The position numbers were made by a program, and so were the translations under genes. Source: Pedobacter nanyangensis (GTDB lineage Bacteria; Bacteroidota; Bacteroidia; Sphingobacteriales; Sphingobacteriaceae). From it: a stretch of 57,391 nucleotides of DNA. This document shows, piece after piece, positions 28,501 to 37,353 of the stretch (position 1 is its first letter; the number at the start of each line of letters is the position of its first letter). The notes beneath the pieces are model-generated. The model saw only the letters and a list, made by a program, of their open reading frames with translations. It was not told the DNA's origin and did no database searches. The stretch lies in contig NZ_QMHO01000018.1 of the NCBI RefSeq assembly GCF_003313505.1, positions 1-57,391 of the forward strand, read 5' to 3'.

Positions 28501-28654
28501 GATATACCACCACTACCGGAAAGTTTGGCGGGTTCATATCAGGGTCCTCGGCCCTTGGCATGTTAAAAACGGTAGTGATTCCCAAGGCCATTACCATTAA
28601 CACCATAATTAAGGTGAACTGATAATTTTTTACTGCATAATCTGAGATTTTCAT
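25589..28654 (-). CDS. RND family efflux permease
   Basis: 1021 residues, the normal RND length, inner-membrane trimer component of a tripartite pump. The N-terminus MKISDYAVKNYQFTLIMVLM is the first helix; the proton-relay pair D397-D398 lies in GLLVDDSIVVVENIER and the partner K924 in GIEVKNTILLVDF, all intact. Two large periplasmic loops carry the porter and docking domains. The MPRAEDPDMNPP stretch after TM1 is common in the hydrophobe/amphiphile or putative multidrug branch rather than the heavy-metal CusA branch (no Met triad seen). It follows the fusion protein gene by 31 bp. Confidence 0.95.
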   Translation of the reverse strand: MKISDYAVKNYQFTLIMVLMVMALGITTVFNMPRAEDPDMNPPNFPVVVVYPGASPKDMEELVVKPLEKRIYGLDDIKTIKTNIRDGLAVIIVEYKYGGNVDDKYQELVREVNSERPSLPQEIYSMEVQKITPSDVNILQIALVSENASRDKLKSAAEDLQDRLEKIPSLKNVEIMGLPDQLVKVDLDLEKLALLRIPVTQVANAIQSEVANIPGGSIDAGNKSFNIKTSGNYQSLDEIKHTIVASAAGKNTTLKEVAKVYFDYSQEKHITRLNGFRSVFVVAAQKAGSNITKTQEAYLPVLESFKKTLPGNIDQQVMFDQANNVNTRLGGLGFDFLIAICLVLITLLPLGTRASLVVMVSIPLSLAIGIILINLLGFSLNQLSIVGLVVSLGLLVDDSIVVVENIERWMRDGHNRLTATLMATKQIGLAVLGCTATLVIAFMPLMFMPEASGEFIRSLPVAVICSVIASMVVALTVVPFLSSKLLKPHADVHGNIFLRTLQKIIHGSYAKLLDKALHRPYLTILIGVGIFLGALALIPVIGFSLFPSSEKPQFIITVSTPLQSNLKYTDSVAKQIEKEIKDIPEVKYFASNVGKGNPRIYYNLLQTNERSDFAEIFVLLHPDVRADKKVALIEKLRAKWSPYLGAKVEVKDFEQGQPIISPVEVRVFGENLDTLRLLAGRVENLLLKTEGTIYTNNPLKNLKSDIKVDINKEKALALGVPMVNIDRTVRMAIAGFEVGKYLNPKSSGDDYSILLTTKYSSDPSLGVFDNLYVNNVQGTSIPLAQLASLKLETSALSINHQNKVRTISVNSFVQKGYLNDKVIKDVEAQMKKMKLPEGYHFEMGGEVESRNQSFGGFGSIILVTLFMFIAVLVLEFKTFKSTLIVLSVIPLGIVGAVLALLVTGNSLSFVATIGIVALAGIEVKNTILLVDFTNQLRAEGKPLNDAIEEAGEVRFLPIILTSLTAIGGLLPIAMSSNPLISPLAIVMIGGLISSTLLSRIVTPVVYKLMPPKVNVNSNSDL

Positions 28655-28685
28655 TTGCTTCCAGTTTATTTTAAAGCGTAAAAAA

Positions 28686-29735
28686 TTATTTAACCACCTT
28701 TATTTTGGAGCCATCGGTAAGATAGGCGCTGCCCGAAACAATGACCGAACTGGCCTCTTCCAGCCCCCCTGTGATGGCAATCTTATCTTTTTGCACGTTG
28801 CCCAACTGTACCTTCACTTTTTTGGCCACTTGGTTATCGTTGGTTATAAATACATAGCCTTCGTTTTCACCGCCGTCCAACAAAGCATCATAAGGAATGG
28901 TATAGGCACTTTGTTTTTTTGAAGGATAGATATTGGCCTTACCAAACATCCCCGCAGCCAAACCTTTTACCTGTTCAGTTAAAGATAACTCCAAACCAAA
29001 AGTTCCACTTTGTGGGTCAATGCTCTCTGATTTTCTGCTTACTTTGGCTTGTAATTTTTTCCCGGCCAGCGCATCAGCCGTAATTACAGCCCTATCGCCC
29101 ACTTTTAAGGCCGACCATTGTTGGTCGCTCAAGCCAACCTTCAACACCCAGTTACCTTCGTTAGCGCCATTGATTTGCAACACCGGCGTACCTGGCCCAA
29201 CAATCTGGCCTTCGTTGGCTAATTTTTTAAGCACGTAGCCGTTAGCCGTTGCGGTAATTGCCGTATAGCTTTCGTTAAACTTGGCCGACTGCAGCTGTTT
29301 TTTAGCAACATCGAGCATGGTTTTGGCATTTTGCAATTGCTCTAAAGTAGCTACGCTATCTTTGTAAAGCTTATCTGCACGTTCATAATCACGTAATGCT
29401 TTTTGGTAGGAAAGTTGCACTTGCTGGGCTTGTGAACTAATTTCGGTAGGGTTTACCGTAGCCAATACCTGGCCTCGGCTTACCTTGTCGCCTTCTTTTA
29501 CATAAATGCGGTTAATTACACCGCCATTTTTAAAGGACAACAGGGTTTCGTCATTGGTGGTGAAATAGCCAGACGTAGCAATTTCCCCTTCCGCATTTTC
29601 GGCCAAAAGCGAAATTATTTTCACAGGAATAGTATCTTGCTGTACAATTGCGCGCTCTCTTTTGTCGGTTCCTTTACAGGCCAGCAACATGAGCAGGGCG
29701 AGACTTAAGCTGAGTGGTGTAATATGTGCTTTCAT
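28686..29735 (-). CDS. Efflux periplasmic adaptor (membrane fusion protein), lipoprotein
   Basis: 349 residues of the HlyD/RND adaptor family. The lipobox LLMLLAC ends at C20, so it is a lipoprotein. It shows the barrel-sandwich/lipoyl halves (VNRIYVKEGDKVSRGQVLATVNP type; here INRIYVKEGDKVSRGQ and YVLKKLANEGQIVGPGTPV), an alpha-hairpin between them (SYQKALRDYERADKLYKDS) and the C-terminal beta-barrel and proximal domains. It links the RND pump to TolC. Only 3 bp separate it from the TolC gene. Confidence 0.93.
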   Translation of the reverse strand: MKAHITPLSLSLALLMLLACKGTDKRERAIVQQDTIPVKIISLLAENAEGEIATSGYFTTNDETLLSFKNGGVINRIYVKEGDKVSRGQVLATVNPTEISSQAQQVQLSYQKALRDYERADKLYKDSVATLEQLQNAKTMLDVAKKQLQSAKFNESYTAITATANGYVLKKLANEGQIVGPGTPVLQINGANEGNWVLKVGLSDQQWSALKVGDRAVITADALAGKKLQAKVSRKSESIDPQSGTFGLELSLTEQVKGLAAGMFGKANIYPSKKQSAYTIPYDALLDGGENEGYVFITNDNQVAKKVKVQLGNVQKDKIAITGGLEEASSVIVSGSAYLTDGSKIKVVK

Positions 29736-29738
29736 AAT

Positions 29739-31091
29739 TTAGTTAAGGATATAAGATGCCGCTTCACGTTCGATATTGGCCATGGCCGTAAGCACCTTGT
29801 ATAAGTTAATGTTCACGAGTATTTGTGCCGAAGTGTATTGGTTTCGGGCGTCGATGGTTTCTACAAAGGAATTGGCTCCCGCTAAATATCCTCTCTCTAT
29901 TAAGCGCAAATAGGTAGAGGCTGCTTCAAATTGCTTTTGGGAAGATTGGTAGGTTTGATAGGCGGAGCGCAAATTGTTTTGTGCCGTTTTTGCTGACAAG
30001 CTTAATTGTTGGGCCACCAGATTGGCGTTGAGCTGCGCATTTTTTAAATCTAAATGGCTTTCTTTAATTCGGTTGTTATTTCTGTTGCCAGAAAAAATTG
30101 GAATTTCCAATTGTAGCCCCAACATATAATATCGGGTATTGGAATTGAACTTAAATCCTTCTGATTGCGTTCCCAAATCTAAAAATGCGCCTAACTTGGG
30201 CACGGCAAACTGGCTGTTCATTTTGCGCACTGTTTGATTGATCCCTACCACTTGGTTTAGCGCCTTTAGCTCTTCCCTTTGCCCAGAAATATCCAGATTA
30301 AGCAATAGGCTTTCCACTTTGGCCAAATTACCTTGATCATCTTTTTCAACCACAATTGCATGATCGGCATTTCTGTTCAACAGAAAGTTAAAGTACAGAC
30401 GGGCGTTGTTTACTTTTTGTTCAGCATCAAGCAAAGTTGCCCTCACATTTTCCACTTCGCTTTGCGAACGCAGCACATAGGCTGGTAGTCCTTTTCCGTT
30501 TTCCAGCAACTTCTGATTTACCCTAAGGCCTTCGTTGGCCAACTGCAATCCCGATTGGTAAATATCAACCGCAGCAAGTGCGCTTAAATAGTTATAATAA
30601 GCGGTCTTCACCTCTTTTACCAAATCGCGTTTATAAATCTGCACCTCAAACTCCTTTAAGGCCAGCTGTTGTTCGGTAATACGCTTGTTATTGATAATAT
30701 CCGTATTGATAATGGGTACCGTAGTACGGATTTTAGCATCGTGAAAATTTTTGGGAAGGAAGTTAATGGTTTGGTTTTCCAACATCGGAAAGTTATTGGC
30801 CCCTGTAATTTGGTTCAATGTGCTATATATCGGATTGAGCAAGTTGCCCAAGGGTAACGGAATGTTTCGTCCTCCATCAGCAGTTTGATACCCTGCCTGA
30901 AAAGCCGTCGAGGGAAGAAACAACCCTTTGGCTGCTTTTAGCGCATATTGCGCTTTCTCCAACGACACATTCTTTTGCTGTAACACGATATTATTCTTAA
31001 AAGCAGTGTCGATATAGCCTTGGAGCACTTGCTGTGCATTTACAGAGAAAACACCAAGTAGCAGCACCAGCATCAAACAAACATTTTTCAT
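29739..31091 (-). CDS. TolC family outer-membrane efflux protein
   Basis: 450 residues from the Met at 31091, which begins a clean signal peptide (MKNVCLMLVLLLGVFSVNAQ). An ATG at 31115 overlaps the tetR stop (TAATG) and would add MMLTPLIK; I prefer 31091 because it starts the signal peptide and leaves the palindrome 31097-31109 in untranslated leader. The protein has two TolC-type repeats with long amphipathic helices (KNIVLQQKNVSLEKAQYALK; YLAGANSFVETIDARNQY). It forms the outer-membrane duct of the tripartite pump. Confidence 0.92.
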   Translation of the reverse strand: MKNVCLMLVLLLGVFSVNAQQVLQGYIDTAFKNNIVLQQKNVSLEKAQYALKAAKGLFLPSTAFQAGYQTADGGRNIPLPLGNLLNPIYSTLNQITGANNFPMLENQTINFLPKNFHDAKIRTTVPIINTDIINNKRITEQQLALKEFEVQIYKRDLVKEVKTAYYNYLSALAAVDIYQSGLQLANEGLRVNQKLLENGKGLPAYVLRSQSEVENVRATLLDAEQKVNNARLYFNFLLNRNADHAIVVEKDDQGNLAKVESLLLNLDISGQREELKALNQVVGINQTVRKMNSQFAVPKLGAFLDLGTQSEGFKFNSNTRYYMLGLQLEIPIFSGNRNNNRIKESHLDLKNAQLNANLVAQQLSLSAKTAQNNLRSAYQTYQSSQKQFEAASTYLRLIERGYLAGANSFVETIDARNQYTSAQILVNINLYKVLTAMANIEREAASYILN

Positions 31092-31096
31092 TTTAA

Positions 31097-31109
31097 TTAA
31101 CGGTGTTAA
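31097..31109. promoter_or_regulatory. Second TetR-type operator candidate, before tolC
   Basis: TTAAC-ggt-GTTAA, perfect 5-bp arms with a 3-bp spacer, the same arms and spacing as the palindrome at 31775-31789 upstream of tetR. It lies between the tetR stop and the preferred tolC start. Confidence 0.6.
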
Positions 31110-31114
31110 CATCA

Positions 31115-31759
31115 TTATTGAATACTTCTTAAAATTAATACCAAGGTATCGAAAGCCTTTTCCAAATTGAGCTGATGCTCCTTTTCAGGAAAATGGGCAC
31201 TCACCACATGATCCAAATGTCCCTGCAATTTCAGGGAGCAAATTCCATGAATAGTTGCCCAAATATACAGCGACATGGCGTGCAGATCTGCCTGTTTAAA
31301 ATAACCCCTGGATTTGCAGTCGGCCACGGTAACCAGCAGCGCTTCAAAAGCAGCCCCACCTTCTTCCCACTCACAAGCATAATTCTTATTCACAAATGCT
31401 ATGGGCTCTCGCATAATGAACATAAGCTCATAAAAATCACGGTTTTCCAGTGCAAATTCAATATAGCTTCGCCCCATTGCCTTCAACCTTTCAAAGGGCT
31501 CATCCACATTTCTAAGCATAGCGAACTGCGTAGCCAACATCTTAAACCCCTCTTGATGCAAGGCATAAATCACGTCGCTTTTATCCTTATAGTAAAGATA
31601 AATGGTGGTTGGGCTTATCCCTATCTTGTCAGCAATTTTCCGGATGGAAATGGAGTCGTAGCCATGTTTCAGAAACAGCTCTTTAGCCACTTCCAAAATT
31701 TTTTTCCTAAGGTTTTCCTTGTGCTTGAGACGCTTGTTTTTTGTATTGGTTTCACTCAT
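31115..31759 (-). CDS. TetR family transcriptional repressor
   Basis: 214 residues. The N-terminal helix-turn-helix ISIRKIADKIGISPTTIYLYYKDKSD is shown in part (IRKIADKIGISPTTIYLYY), followed by a C-terminal ligand-binding helical domain of the TetR_C family (FERLKAMGRSYIEFALENRDF). It is the first gene of the run tetR-tolC-adaptor-RND and overlaps a possible tolC start by one base (TAATG). The palindrome beside its -7 box suggests it represses itself and the pump genes until a substrate binds. The effector is unknown. Confidence 0.93.
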   Translation of the reverse strand: MSETNTKNKRLKHKENLRKKILEVAKELFLKHGYDSISIRKIADKIGISPTTIYLYYKDKSDVIYALHQEGFKMLATQFAMLRNVDEPFERLKAMGRSYIEFALENRDFYELMFIMREPIAFVNKNYACEWEEGGAAFEALLVTVADCKSRGYFKQADLHAMSLYIWATIHGICSLKLQGHLDHVVSAHFPEKEHQLNLEKAFDTLVLILRSIQ

Positions 31760-31766
31760 GACGAAG

Positions 31767-31789
31767 CAAATATAATTAACAGTGTTAAT
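31767..31789 (-). promoter_or_regulatory. tetR promoter -7 box with adjoining operator
   Basis: On the minus strand TATATTTG (31774 to 31767) matches TAnnTTTG. Directly upstream is a perfect palindrome ATTAAC-act-GTTAAT (31789 to 31775; ATTAAC-agt-GTTAAT on the plus strand). The operator therefore fills the spacer next to the -7 box. No clear -33 TTTG is present. Transcription would begin almost at the start codon, so the leader is very short. Confidence 0.7.
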
Positions 31790-31816
31790 ATTTTAAAATA
31801 TCTAATCATTTTATAC

Positions 31817-31848
31817 AAAAAAAGGGGAAGCTTAGCCCCCCCCTTTTT
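31817..31848 (-). terminator. Rho-independent terminator of the beta-helix surface protein
   Basis: Minus-strand AAAAAGGGG pairs with CCCCTTTTTTT (GGGG at plus 31824-31827 with the C-run 31836-31843) over a short loop, ending in seven T. It lies 22 bp after the stop at 31870 and insulates the tetR operon. Confidence 0.85.
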
Positions 31849-31869
31849 ACGGTTACTGTTAATTTTGGA

Positions 31870-34800
31870 TTAGAGTTTCACAATTTTTTTGGATACATTT
31901 CCGCTTCCTTTAATGACTTGCAGGATATAAGAACCTGGCCCTACCTCGGCCACATCAAGCTCCATAACCTGAGAGCCATCCGCATCTTTCGACTTTAAAG
32001 CCTTACCAGTCATATCAGTCAACAACAATTTAACGTGCTCCTTGGCCGAAACGCCCAAGTTCACAAAAAGCTTTGTAGTGACCGGATTAGGATAGGCAAG
32101 CACAGCAATTCCGTCATCCAAGCCTTTTACAAATCGGGTGAGCTTCTCAAAAGTGACCCGAGTTCCACCGGCATCAACTTGCGCCAACCTATAATAGGCA
32201 GATTGCCTAAAGCTAGCGTCAACCAGTTCATAGTTGGATATGGAGGTAGCATTTTCCTTGCCTGCAAGGCCACCTATCACCTGAAAGGCTTTTCCATCCA
32301 GGCTTTTTTCTATCTCAAATCTCAAGTTGTGCTGCTCTGCGCTCGTCGTCCATCTTATCAAAGCACCGTTACTGGCCGCTCTTGCCGTAAAATCAACCAA
32401 AGTAACTGGTAAAACTCCAGGTGTTTTAGCAAAAGTAAACACACCGAAATCGCTAGTTAAACCAGAACCGAGGGTTCCCACGCTCCCTGCTACAGAAAAA
32501 CTGTCGTTACCTGCGCTTACCCAGGCATTGCCCCCGATATCAAATCTCGCCACTACCGCATCCAGGGTAGCAAAACTTGAAAAGCCCGAATTAGTAAAAT
32601 CGTAAGTGGTTAAGCCCACCTTGGCCTGTGCATTGCCGTTAAGCCTATGGATGGTCCAGTATTCTTTATTATGAACCATGCCTAACACCAATGGATCGAA
32701 ACTGGTTACATTGGCGTAAGAAACTGGAAAATATTCCAGTTCAAAATCCGAAGTTGCACCTATTACACCGATGAGCGAAGCCGCCGAAGAAACCGCACCT
32801 TTCCCAATCATCAAATGGGTAGTGGTACCATTGGCCACGTTAAGCAATTTTATTTTTCCGTTAACAAAATTTTGAGGCTTACTCAGGTTAAAATTAATGG
32901 TTTTAGCCGCATCAAGGGTTAACCCAGCCGCCGCATTGATCTTGCCTTCTGTTACCACAAAATTTCCCGCAGCCTTTACCGGCTGGTTAAAAGTGATGGT
33001 TTTGGCCAATGCTGCCAAGGTTACATCTCCAAAAACAATTTCACTGGTGGCGTTATTGTCGATGGCAAAAGTATGTGCATTGGCCAGCGTTCTATTGCCT
33101 AAAGTGGCATATATGGCCGGGTCATTTTTTAGCACTACGGTAAATCCATCAGGCACTGTTTTTAAAGCATTGTCCAAGGTAGCCAAAGTTCCAATGAAAG
33201 CTTTTTGCGGCTGAATGTTTACATACCCTGTCAAACCGTCATCTACACCATCCACAATTTTGGCTTTAACACCTACCAGGTTATCAAAATCTGTTTCTGT
33301 ACCACTGTTAATGCCTCCGAACATATTATGCGATGCGTCTATATCGCCGTTAAACGGCAAGATATTAGTGGTATTAGTCCCATCTTGCGCCACATCGTAA
33401 AGAGCTCCAAGGGCGGTCGATGTCCCTGATGCTGTTCCATCTAAAAAGATGTATGTCCCCAAACTGCCCGCAAAAATATTTTTATCCACTTCTGCGCCGC
33501 CAATTCTTACATTCGAAACGGGTTTTACGGAAGCAGAGCCGTTATGGTTAAGGAAACTTATCCCAATACCGCCAGTGCCATTAAAAGTATTGCTCATTAT
33601 CGACAGGTTATCCGAAGTTACCGGGCTTTGCGCTCCGGTAGTTCCCTCCTTGCTTGAAAATACAATGGAACTGAAAGCTGTTGCGCCCGCAAATGGCGTT
33701 AAGGTATTGTTCTTGATCGTTACATTGTTTGACCTTTGTACAAACACCCCAATATTTGCATAGTTAGTGATGGTATTATTTGCCACTTCGATGTTTGCGT
33801 TTGCCGTCCTGCTTCCCTTAACCTCCAACATACGCACCATTAGCCCTGCCTGAGATAAGCTTGGAATACCATAGCCGATATTGTTACTGTTTAGCTTATG
33901 ATTGCCAACCTTGGCACCAACCACCGAAACCAAACCAACGGGAATATCATTGTATGAAAACTCGAAATCGTTACCCGCACCATCACCAATGCTACCACCC
34001 TGCAGGGCGTAAACAGCGGTAATATTGTTTTTATTTGCTGATGACCCACCAATTAGCCCGTGGGTGTTAAAAGCATAAACACCTCTCCCAAATAGCTCCG
34101 GAGCCAATAAATTTGAATAGGTAATTGTGTTACGCACTACATTTACAGCGTTATTGGATACGCTGCCAACAATTGTTCTTCCCAATCGCATGGCGTGGCT
34201 GTACCAGGCGTAACCATCCACCGTTTGTGCTTTTGTGCCTTTAAATATGTTATCCGAAATCTCCAGGTTATTAAAGTTATCTGTAGTAGTAGAGGCAATA
34301 CCAATATAGGTTGGCTCCTGATTGATCTGGAATTCGAAGTTCTGAATTTTCACATTTGGCGCATCAATTTCAATAAGTGCATTTTTTCTATCTCCCACGG
34401 TAATTATGGGCCCCGTACTACCATTGATGATGGGCTTATCCGACAGGATTAAATTGTTGCCTCTCAATGTCAGCTGTTTATTGACCACAATTGCCGAGGT
34501 TAAGGTATAAGTTCTTTGCTCAACATTGATTACGTGTCCGTTTAGCGTGTTCGGGTGGTCAATAGCTTCTTGTATGGTAACAAAACCTTCGGTAGTATTC
34601 ACGTTTCTTACCGGAAGATTCAAAATCACTTCGCCTAAGCCCACTACATCATCCTTATCGTGAATTTTCGATTTTATGGCCAAAAACGAAGCCATAGCCC
34701 TATCTGTCCTGGTGTCGTAAGTGCCATACACATTCATTTCGGCAATGATATTGGAAGAGAACGGCAAAATATTGGTAACAGCTGCAGAATTATAATAAGT

Positions 34801-37353
34801 AGATGACCAAATTGGATCGGCGGCTGTGGAGCTTGCCGGCCTATCATCTAGTCTTATATACTCGGTAAGGTTGTCCGAAAAGATGTTAGCCGCCGTTCCC
34901 GGGCCTCCAACAACAGCACCTGTTAATGGCGCCAAAGCCATATCGCTGTACGAATTGGCAAATTTAATACCTACGTGACCGGTCCCCAAAGGTGTAGGCG
35001 TATTAAAGGTATTTTGCTTTACAATTAGATTCGAAAATGATTTCGCCCCTGGCGTACCTGAATTTGTGGTTTTGGTATCGAAATACAATCCTACCGTATT
35101 TGAACTTCCAGAAAGCGGATTAAAAGTATTGTTAATTACACTCACATTGCTCGAGTAGAATATTGCTAAACCTAACAGCTTAAAGTCATTCAGCGTATTT
35201 CCCGACACCTCTACCGTAGCCCCGGGGCTTGTTGTAGAGATCACTTCAATGAGGGCAGGTTGTCTATCGGCACCGGTTTGTCCGTTCGCATCATCGTTTC
35301 CACCAGAGGTAATGGTATTGTTGGTGATTTTATTGCCGGGACTCACATACCCGTTCATGGCCAGTTTGCCCTGCAAGGTATTGTTGTTTACTATCAGCGC
35401 CCCGCCGCTCATATCTCCCGCCTGTATTGTAGCATAATGGGCCTTGAAATTATTATCATCTATATTTCCATTGATATTCGAAGCCCGCACCGCCCTACCT
35501 AAGGCATTATTAGAAACCGTATGCCCAACGGTATTCCTTAAGATGGTCACCTTGTCGTTCCCATTGGTATTTAAAACCCCCAAAAAAATTGCCGCACTAT
35601 TAAATACATAATTTGTATTGGTGCCTTCTATCAAATTATCGGTAATGGTTAAATTATTAAAACTACCTGTTGGGCCAGATTTGATTCCATAACCAGCAGT
35701 AGTAGTGGTAGTTGCGCCATTAAAGCTGCTTTCCTGGAAACGAAGGTGCAAATTTGAAATGGTGACATTAGGCGCAGCCACATAAATTAGCGCTTTATTG
35801 GCCACATCGCCTCCTGTAATCATGGGCTTATTTGCCAAATCTCCGTTGTTCCCTACCAACGAGATACTTTTAGCAATACTGATCCCCGTGGTTAAAGTAT
35901 TGGTTCCCGGAAAAACATTCACCGTATTGCCTGCCAACGTTGAAGGGGCATCTATGGCTGATTGGATAGAGCAGAAACGTACTGCGGTAGTGGTATTACT
36001 GGCTACCAGCGTCGGCGCAGCCGCAGTAGAGGTACTTGCATCGGTCACCATTCTAAAATCAGTACCATTGGCAACCAAGTTGTTACCACTCAAATATGCA
36101 CAGGCATCAGCAGAGTTATCTCTGTCGAAATACAAAGTATTAGCGTCTCCGGGGTTGCTAGGGCTACTACCATCAATATTATTATAGCCAATATTGCCCT
36201 TCTGCAATTGTATCGCTACTTCTGTCCCCGTAATGGTATTTCCAATAATGGAATGTCCAGTACCCCCAGCCACAATACCAAAACCATCGCCCTGGGCAAG
36301 CGCCGACCCCTTAATATCTGAAATGATATTACCTGTAATATACGCTCCAAAAGGCTGGTCGTTAATGCTTGCATAAATATCTTTTCTTCTTAGAACAGCG
36401 ATGGCGGCAAAATCCCTGGTGTCGGTGGGGACACCTGTTTGGGTAATTGTATTTTGGCTAATTACCACGGAACCACCTCCTGAATTAGCACCCGATGCCA
36501 GCACGTTTTTGACTTCAATTCCGAACCTAGAATTATTGGCTAGCGTGATCATATTTTTTGAAATGAACGTTGGAGCCGAAGAAAGATCATTTTTACCCAA
36601 CCACATCCCAATACCCGAATCTCCATTTGAACTTACAGTATTCTCCATTACTTTAATACCATTGGTATATGCAGACTCAGCAAAATCAATCCCTACCAAC
36701 TGGTTAAAAGACACATCATTATAACTCACTTCAACAGTCTCAAAATTTGCTGTAGAGCTTTGAAACATAATTCCTCTGGCACTACTTGGAACCGGAGTAC
36801 CGCTTTTATTTCCATTATTGTTAAACGTTGAAAACCTGATGATCAAGTTGGTAACACTTTTATTGGTATAAAAACCGTATCGGTAATTTTCGCTAGCCGA
36901 CACATGCGCTAAAAAAACATTAATGGCATCCACTCCTACACCTATGCCCGTCTCAAAATTAGTTACGGTAAGGTCAGAAATAAACACGTCACTTGCTGCA
37001 ACCCTAAGTCCGTAATTACTGGTGGTTATGTAGTTGGCCACCGTACCATTAATAATAGTACCTGCCGTAGACGCCCCCTGAATGGTTAAAGATTTATTAA
37101 TGTTGACGAAATAGCCAGCTACTGCGCCCACTGGAGAGTAGGTACCATTAGCCAGATTAACAATATCGCCCGCAGCAGCCGCATCCACAGCCGCTTGAAT
37201 ACTCCGCTTAGGTGCTTCTATTACCGTGCCCGCATTAGCGTCGTTCCCTACAACAGGGTCTACGTAGTAGTTTGTTTGTGCCCGCATGCCCTGTAGGGCA
37301 ACTAGCAATCCAACAAAAAGCATAGGCAGTGCTCTGAGTAGAGTTTTTCTCAT
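31870..37353 (-). CDS. Large beta-helix surface protein with type IX secretion sorting domain
   Basis: 1827 residues: signal peptide (MRKTLLRALPMLFVGLLVALQGMRAQ, cut after AQ), then three similar right-handed beta-helix modules, each beginning with an SIQAAVD/SIQSAID/TIQEAID motif (about residues 45, 465 and 930) and continuing with N-rich rungs such as NNTITNYANIGVFVQ. After about 1390 come non-helical beta domains (LNNALKTVPDGFTV, VNFTARAASNGALIRW-like fibronectin segment near 1650) and the C-terminal sorting domain of about 75 residues (AYPNPVTTKLFVNL, PGSYILQVIKG, KKIVKL). It should be exported by the type IX system and attached to or released from the cell surface; adhesion or glycan processing are both possible. 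Confidence 0.9.
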   Translation of the reverse strand: MRKTLLRALPMLFVGLLVALQGMRAQTNYYVDPVVGNDANAGTVIEAPKRSIQAAVDAAAAGDIVNLANGTYSPVGAVAGYFVNINKSLTIQGASTAGTIINGTVANYITTSNYGLRVAASDVFISDLTVTNFETGIGVGVDAINVFLAHVSASENYRYGFYTNKSVTNLIIRFSTFNNNGNKSGTPVPSSARGIMFQSSTANFETVEVSYNDVSFNQLVGIDFAESAYTNGIKVMENTVSSNGDSGIGMWLGKNDLSSAPTFISKNMITLANNSRFGIEVKNVLASGANSGGGSVVISQNTITQTGVPTDTRDFAAIAVLRRKDIYASINDQPFGAYITGNIISDIKGSALAQGDGFGIVAGGTGHSIIGNTITGTEVAIQLQKGNIGYNNIDGSSPSNPGDANTLYFDRDNSADACAYLSGNNLVANGTDFRMVTDASTSTAAAPTLVASNTTTAVRFCSIQSAIDAPSTLAGNTVNVFPGTNTLTTGISIAKSISLVGNNGDLANKPMITGGDVANKALIYVAAPNVTISNLHLRFQESSFNGATTTTTAGYGIKSGPTGSFNNLTITDNLIEGTNTNYVFNSAAIFLGVLNTNGNDKVTILRNTVGHTVSNNALGRAVRASNINGNIDDNNFKAHYATIQAGDMSGGALIVNNNTLQGKLAMNGYVSPGNKITNNTITSGGNDDANGQTGADRQPALIEVISTTSPGATVEVSGNTLNDFKLLGLAIFYSSNVSVINNTFNPLSGSSNTVGLYFDTKTTNSGTPGAKSFSNLIVKQNTFNTPTPLGTGHVGIKFANSYSDMALAPLTGAVVGGPGTAANIFSDNLTEYIRLDDRPASSTAADPIWSSTYYNSAAVTNILPFSSNIIAEMNVYGTYDTRTDRAMASFLAIKSKIHDKDDVVGLGEVILNLPVRNVNTTEGFVTIQEAIDHPNTLNGHVINVEQRTYTLTSAIVVNKQLTLRGNNLILSDKPIINGSTGPIITVGDRKNALIEIDAPNVKIQNFEFQINQEPTYIGIASTTTDNFNNLEISDNIFKGTKAQTVDGYAWYSHAMRLGRTIVGSVSNNAVNVVRNTITYSNLLAPELFGRGVYAFNTHGLIGGSSANKNNITAVYALQGGSIGDGAGNDFEFSYNDIPVGLVSVVGAKVGNHKLNSNNIGYGIPSLSQAGLMVRMLEVKGSRTANANIEVANNTITNYANIGVFVQRSNNVTIKNNTLTPFAGATAFSSIVFSSKEGTTGAQSPVTSDNLSIMSNTFNGTGGIGISFLNHNGSASVKPVSNVRIGGAEVDKNIFAGSLGTYIFLDGTASGTSTALGALYDVAQDGTNTTNILPFNGDIDASHNMFGGINSGTETDFDNLVGVKAKIVDGVDDGLTGYVNIQPQKAFIGTLATLDNALKTVPDGFTVVLKNDPAIYATLGNRTLANAHTFAIDNNATSEIVFGDVTLAALAKTITFNQPVKAAGNFVVTEGKINAAAGLTLDAAKTINFNLSKPQNFVNGKIKLLNVANGTTTHLMIGKGAVSSAASLIGVIGATSDFELEYFPVSYANVTSFDPLVLGMVHNKEYWTIHRLNGNAQAKVGLTTYDFTNSGFSSFATLDAVVARFDIGGNAWVSAGNDSFSVAGSVGTLGSGLTSDFGVFTFAKTPGVLPVTLVDFTARAASNGALIRWTTSAEQHNLRFEIEKSLDGKAFQVIGGLAGKENATSISNYELVDASFRQSAYYRLAQVDAGGTRVTFEKLTRFVKGLDDGIAVLAYPNPVTTKLFVNLGVSAKEHVKLLLTDMTGKALKSKDADGSQVMELDVAEVGPGSYILQVIKGSGNVSKKIVKL

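Noticed and set aside
31096..31115. tolC start at the ATG overlapping the tetR stop (TAATG)
   Set aside because: It would put eight extra residues before the signal peptide and the operator inside the coding frame; kept as an alternative only.
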